NCBI GenBank assembly: GCA_017304125.1
Contig: JAFKLV010000296.1
Coordinates: 1 to 10,010, forward strand
Direction: 5' to 3'
Source of the DNA: Sphingomonadales bacterium
GTDB taxonomy: Bacteria; Pseudomonadota; Alphaproteobacteria; Sphingomonadales; Sphingomonadaceae
Length of the DNA: 10,010 nt
The first letter of the stretch is position 1, and the number at the start of each line of letters is the position of its first letter. Of this stretch, positions 6,131 to 10,010 are shown piece after piece. Position numbers and translations under genes: made by a program. The notes beneath the pieces are model-generated. The model searched no databases. It worked only from the letters and a program-made list of their open reading frames with translations, and had not been told where the DNA came from.

Positions 6131-6918
6131 CCCGCCCGCTCGACGGACAGACCGCGCTCGTCACCGGCGGCAGCGGCGCGATCGCCACCGCCTCGGCGAC
6201 ACTGCTGGCGCGCGACGGCGCGGCACTGCTGCTGATGGGCCGCCGGCGCGACGCGTTGGAGCGCAGCCGCGCCGGGATCGTCGCGGCGATCCCCGACGCG
6301 CGTGTCGAAATGTTCGCGGGCGATGCGACCGTCGAGGCCGATGTGCAAGCGGCGCTCGCCGCGGCGCATGCGATCGCGGGGCGGCTCGACATCATCGTCG
6401 CGACGGTCGGCGGCGGCGGGTTCAAGCCGTTCATGTCGCTCGAGGCGCAGGACTTGCGCGACGATTTCGACTTCAACGTCACCAGCACCTTCCTCGCGAT
6501 CCGCCACGGCGTGCCGCTGATGCAGCCGGGCGGCGCGATCGTGTGCATTTCCTCGACCGCGGCGAAGCTGCCGTTCCACTTCCTCGCCAGCTATCATATC
6601 GCCAAGGGCGCGCTCGAAGCCCTGGTGCGCGGCGCCGCCGAGGAGCTGGGCGCCCGCGGCATCCGCGTCAATGCGGTACGCCCCGGGCTCACCCGCAGCG
6701 ATGCGACCGGGCCGATGTTTCAGGCGCCCGGCATGCTCGAGGCGTTCATCCCCGAATTCCCGCTCGGTCGCTTCGGCGAACCGGTCGATATCGCGCAGGC
6801 AGTGCGCTATCTCGCAGGGCCGGAATCGTCGTGGGTCACGGGGCAGAGCTTCGCGGTCGACGGCGGCAACGAGCTGCGTCGCAATCCCAACCTCTCGGCC
6901 GTGTTGCAGGCCGGCTGA
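6127..6918 (+). CDS. Atypical short-chain dehydrogenase/reductase
   Basis: A 263-aa SDR with intact catalytic residues but a divergent cofactor region. Ser143, Tyr156 and Lys160 (YHIAK) and Asn117 are present, and the C-terminal VTG...VDGG (237-247) is normal. The glycine-rich turn reads TGGSGAIA (13-20), so the last Gly of TGxxxGxG is Ala. NNAG is absent and replaced by ATVG (92-95), followed by a glycine run. GRR (38-40) after strand 2 suggests NADP(H). The start overlaps the preceding stop by ATGA, so translation is coupled, and the next gene begins 11 nt after its stop. It is likely active as a dehydrogenase/reductase on a pathway intermediate; the altered turn may affect cofactor affinity. 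Confidence 0.87.
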   Translation: MTRPLDGQTALVTGGSGAIATASATLLARDGAALLLMGRRRDALERSRAGIVAAIPDARVEMFAGDATVEADVQAALAAAHAIAGRLDIIVATVGGGGFKPFMSLEAQDLRDDFDFNVTSTFLAIRHGVPLMQPGGAIVCISSTAAKLPFHFLASYHIAKGALEALVRGAAEELGARGIRVNAVRPGLTRSDATGPMFQAPGMLEAFIPEFPLGRFGEPVDIAQAVRYLAGPESSWVTGQSFAVDGGNELRRNPNLSAVLQAG

Positions 6919-6929
6919 CCGGAAAAGCT

Positions 6930-7987
6930 ATGAACTTCGCATTCACCGACGAACAGGCGATGATCGCGGAGACGGCCAAGGCCTTCTTCGACGAAAACGC
7001 CACCAGCGAGCGCACCCGCGCCGCGATGGACCAAGACGGCGTGGACCGCACCTTGTGGCAGAGCTTCTGCCAGGAACTCGGCCTCGCCGGGATAGCGTTG
7101 CCCGAGGCGCATGGCGGCTCCGGGCTGGGGCTGGTCGAATTCGCGATCCTCGCCGAAGCGGCGGGCGCGCAGGTCGCGGCGTTGCCGATGCTCGGCTCGC
7201 TGGCGATGACCGCGCATGCCATCGCGCGCGGCGGCTCTAACGAGCAGAAAGCGGCGTGGCTGCCGAAGCTCGCCACCGGCGAGGCAATCGGCGCGACCGG
7301 GCTCGACGGCAGGGTGACCGCGACGGGTGACCGCCTCTCCGGGACGGTCGATTTCGTCGCGCATGGCGCATCGGCCGATGTGTTCCTGATCGGCAGCGGC
7401 ACGGACGCGTGGCTGGTCGCGCGCGATGCGACGGGGCTCACCGTCGCTGCCTGCACGACGATGGACCAGACGCGCCCCTTCGCGCGGCTGACCCTCGCCG
7501 ACACCCCTGCCCAGCCGCTCGGCGATGCCACGGCGGCGTTGCGCGCGGCGCAGGAGGGCGGCTGGATCTGCGTCGCCGCCGAGGCGTTGGGTGGCGCGCA
7601 GGCGACGCTCGATCGCACCGTCGGTTACGCGCAGGAGCGCGTCCAGTTCGGGCGGCAGATCGGTAGCTTTCAGGCATATAAGCATCGCCTCGCCGACATG
7701 ATGGTCGAGATCGAACAGGCGCGCTCGGCGGTCTATTGGGCGGCCTGTGCGGTCGACGAGGGATCGGACGAGGCGCCAGTCGCACTTCATTCGGCCAAGA
7801 GCTTCGCCGCCGACACCTATTTCCGCTGCGCGGGCGACATGATCCAGCTCCACGGCGGGATCGGCTTCACCTGGGAGCATGACGCGCATCTGTTCTTCAA
7901 ACGCGCCCGCGCGATCCAGTCGATGCTGGGGACGAGCGCGTGGCATCGCGAGCAAATCGCGCGACTGATCGGGCTGGGAGACGCCGC

Positions 7988-7991
<4 letters not shown>
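6930..7991 (+). CDS. Acyl-CoA dehydrogenase, smaller subunit lacking the canonical catalytic Glu
   Basis: A 353-aa acyl-CoA dehydrogenase (ACAD): N-terminal helical domain (1-110), a shortened beta domain (120-200), and a C-terminal helical domain with ERVQFGRQIGSFQ (236-248), the FAD-contact motif of the family, and QLHGGIGFTWEHD (306-318). Two catalytic-base positions are known in the family. In the loop where MCAD-type enzymes carry Glu in YEGT, this protein has SMLGTS (331-336), with no Glu. The SEPxxGSD FAD motif of the middle domain is also missing. Such subunits are known as partners in heteromeric ACADs of steroid degradation, where the other subunit supplies the base. The next gene is a second ACAD overlapping by ATGA, as expected for a complex. 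Weak SD GGAAAA; the ATG gives a normal N-terminus. Confidence 0.88.
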
Positions 7992-9172
<1,181 letters not shown>

Positions 9173-10010
9173 CTAGCCGTCGCCCCAGCGAAAGCTGGGG
9201 CCGCGTGCCTCCGGGGGTGCGTTTGGCGCGCGCGATCCCGGCGTCCGCCGGAATGACGGCATCAACGTCGCGACGACCACGATCAGCCAGCCCGCGACGA
9301 TGATCGCAAACAGGTAAGCCGCCACCACCGCATAGCCCAAAGCGATGATGACCAGCGCGAACAGCGCGTAGAAATCGCGCATCGTGAACCAGGTCAGCCA
9401 GGTCATCACCCGCGAGCGACGCGGTGCCAGACGATCCTTCACCGCATCGAACGTCACCGGCCCGCGATCGGATAGCGCGGTGAGGCCAAGCAACGCCATG
9501 CCGCCGGCAACCCCGATCAGCGCGGCCGCCGCGACCAGCACCGCCTGCACCTCGCCATCGAGATAGAGGTTGATCATCATGCCCGCGAAGAACGACAAAT
9601 TGGTCGCCGCATCGACGAGGCTGTCGAAGGTGGCTCCCTGTGGCGTGGCGCGAAAGGTGGCGCGCGCGATCTCGCCGTCGACGCCGTCGGTGACCGAGGC
9701 CAGTTGGAAGAGCAGCGCGCCCCAGAGCTGTCCCTGATAGCCAGGGAAAAAGAGCAGTGCGATCACCATCGCCAGCCCCACGATCACGGTGCCGAGGGTC
9801 GCCTGATAGGGCCGGACCGGGCCGAGACCGAGTAGCAGTCGCGTGATGAATTGCGAAACGGGACGGTTGATCAGGCGCGACACGATGCCGTCGCCCGGCT
9901 TGCCTGTCGCGGCGATAACGGCGCGCGCCTGAGCGCGAAGCAGCACATCTGCCGCGGCGACAGAGAGTTGCGCACGTATGGCGGATTCGATTGGAAATAT
10001 CCCGGCGTGC
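9173..10010 (-). CDS. CDP-alcohol phosphatidyltransferase, C-terminal part (5' end outside window)
   Basis: The reading frame is open to the right edge, giving 278 visible residues. The segment GKPGDGIVSRLINRPVS is followed by a helix and then DGVDGEIAR...G...D...D, a perfect match to the CDP-OH-P signature D-x2-DG-x2-AR-x8-G-x3-D-x3-D, whose Asp residues bind divalent metal. About five or six hydrophobic segments follow. The enzyme moves a phospho-alcohol from a CDP-linked donor to an alcohol, in the membrane. The KPxDGxVSRxxNRxxS lead-in is typical of two-domain members with an upstream nucleotidyltransferase or other domain, so the GTG at 9946 is probably internal: no SD is seen and the preceding frame is coding-like. 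The last 28 residues are encoded by a repeat pair and are probably not original. Unrelated to the catabolic operon. Confidence 0.85.
   Translation of the reverse strand, partial: HAGIFPIESAIRAQLSVAAADVLLRAQARAVIAATGKPGDGIVSRLINRPVSQFITRLLLGLGPVRPYQATLGTVIVGLAMVIALLFFPGYQGQLWGALLFQLASVTDGVDGEIARATFRATPQGATFDSLVDAATNLSFFAGMMINLYLDGEVQAVLVAAAALIGVAGGMALLGLTALSDRGPVTFDAVKDRLAPRRSRVMTWLTWFTMRDFYALFALVIIALGYAVVAAYLFAIIVAGWLIVVVATLMPSFRRTPGSRAPNAPPEARGPSFRWGDG
9177..9259. repeat. Degenerate inverted repeat inside the 3' end of the phosphatidyltransferase gene
   Basis: Two 29-bp units at 9177-9205 and 9231-9259 lie in opposite orientation and agree at about 20 of 29 positions when one is reverse-complemented. 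Each is a hairpin: GCCCCAGC (9182-9189) with GCTGGGGC (9194-9201) around GAAA, and CCGGCG (9238-9243) with CGCCGG (9246-9251). The arm size, CGTC start and hairpin layout match the 29-bp arms at 129-236, so both belong to one family of palindromic repeats. The element lies immediately after the stop of the ACAD gene, between convergent genes. Confidence 0.7.
9182..9201. terminator. Strong GAAA-loop hairpin between convergent genes, possible terminator
   Basis: An 8-bp perfect GC-rich stem with a GAAA tetraloop starts 10 nt after the operon's last stop codon and lies just inside the end of the opposing gene. It could pause or end transcription from both sides or protect mRNA 3' ends. No T-tract follows, so intrinsic termination is uncertain. 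Confidence 0.3.

Noticed and set aside
6543..6929. N-terminal extension of the smaller acyl-CoA dehydrogenase
   Set aside because: It reads the preceding SDR out of frame. The ACAD N-terminus begins at the ATG at 6930.

Overview
The window is GC-rich, densely coded DNA that looks alphaproteobacterial, most likely a sphingomonad (Sphingomonas or a relative). This rests on the strong G/C third-position bias, the mix of catabolic families (many short-chain dehydrogenases, a COG3653-type amidohydrolase, paired acyl-CoA dehydrogenases), and palindromic intergenic repeats built on CCCCGGC/GCCGGGG hairpins. No rRNA, tRNA, phage, IS or CRISPR signal was seen. The genus is an inference.

Layout: (1) Bases 1-1116, minus strand: the first 26 codons of a short-chain dehydrogenase (SDR) that runs off the left edge, a 108-bp inverted-repeat element (129-236), and a complete DHRS1-like SDR (244-1116). 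(2) Bases 1117-1324: a divergent intergenic region with a candidate sigma70-type promoter reading right, a palindrome over its -10, and a second inverted repeat. (3) Bases 1325-3040: an N-acyl-D-amino-acid deacylase-like amidohydrolase that keeps only part of the family's metal site. (4) Bases 3041-3167: an AT-richer gap with a candidate promoter and an overlapping operator-like palindrome. (5) Bases 3168-9172: seven tightly packed plus-strand genes, probably one operon: SDR, SDR, NAD(P)-binding epimerase-like protein, SnoaL-like protein, SDR, and two acyl-CoA dehydrogenases (ACADs). Neighbours overlap by 4-14 nt or are separated by 11-17 nt. (6) Bases 9173-10010, minus strand: the C-terminal part of a CDP-alcohol phosphatidyltransferase membrane protein. 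It converges on the operon and ends inside a second repeat pair that encodes its last 28 residues.

How the genes may work together: the operon looks like part of a catabolic pathway for a bulky, probably alicyclic or otherwise complex acyl compound. The ACAD pair resembles the heteromeric ACADs of steroid side-chain degradation: the larger subunit keeps a helix-G glutamate, while the smaller one has lost the usual catalytic position. The SDRs would interconvert hydroxyl and keto groups, and the SnoaL-like protein could act as a dehydratase, hydratase or isomerase. The amidohydrolase could open an amide, lactam or other ring bond. No CoA ligase, enoyl-CoA hydratase, thiolase, transporter or regulator lies in the window, so the substrate cannot be named.
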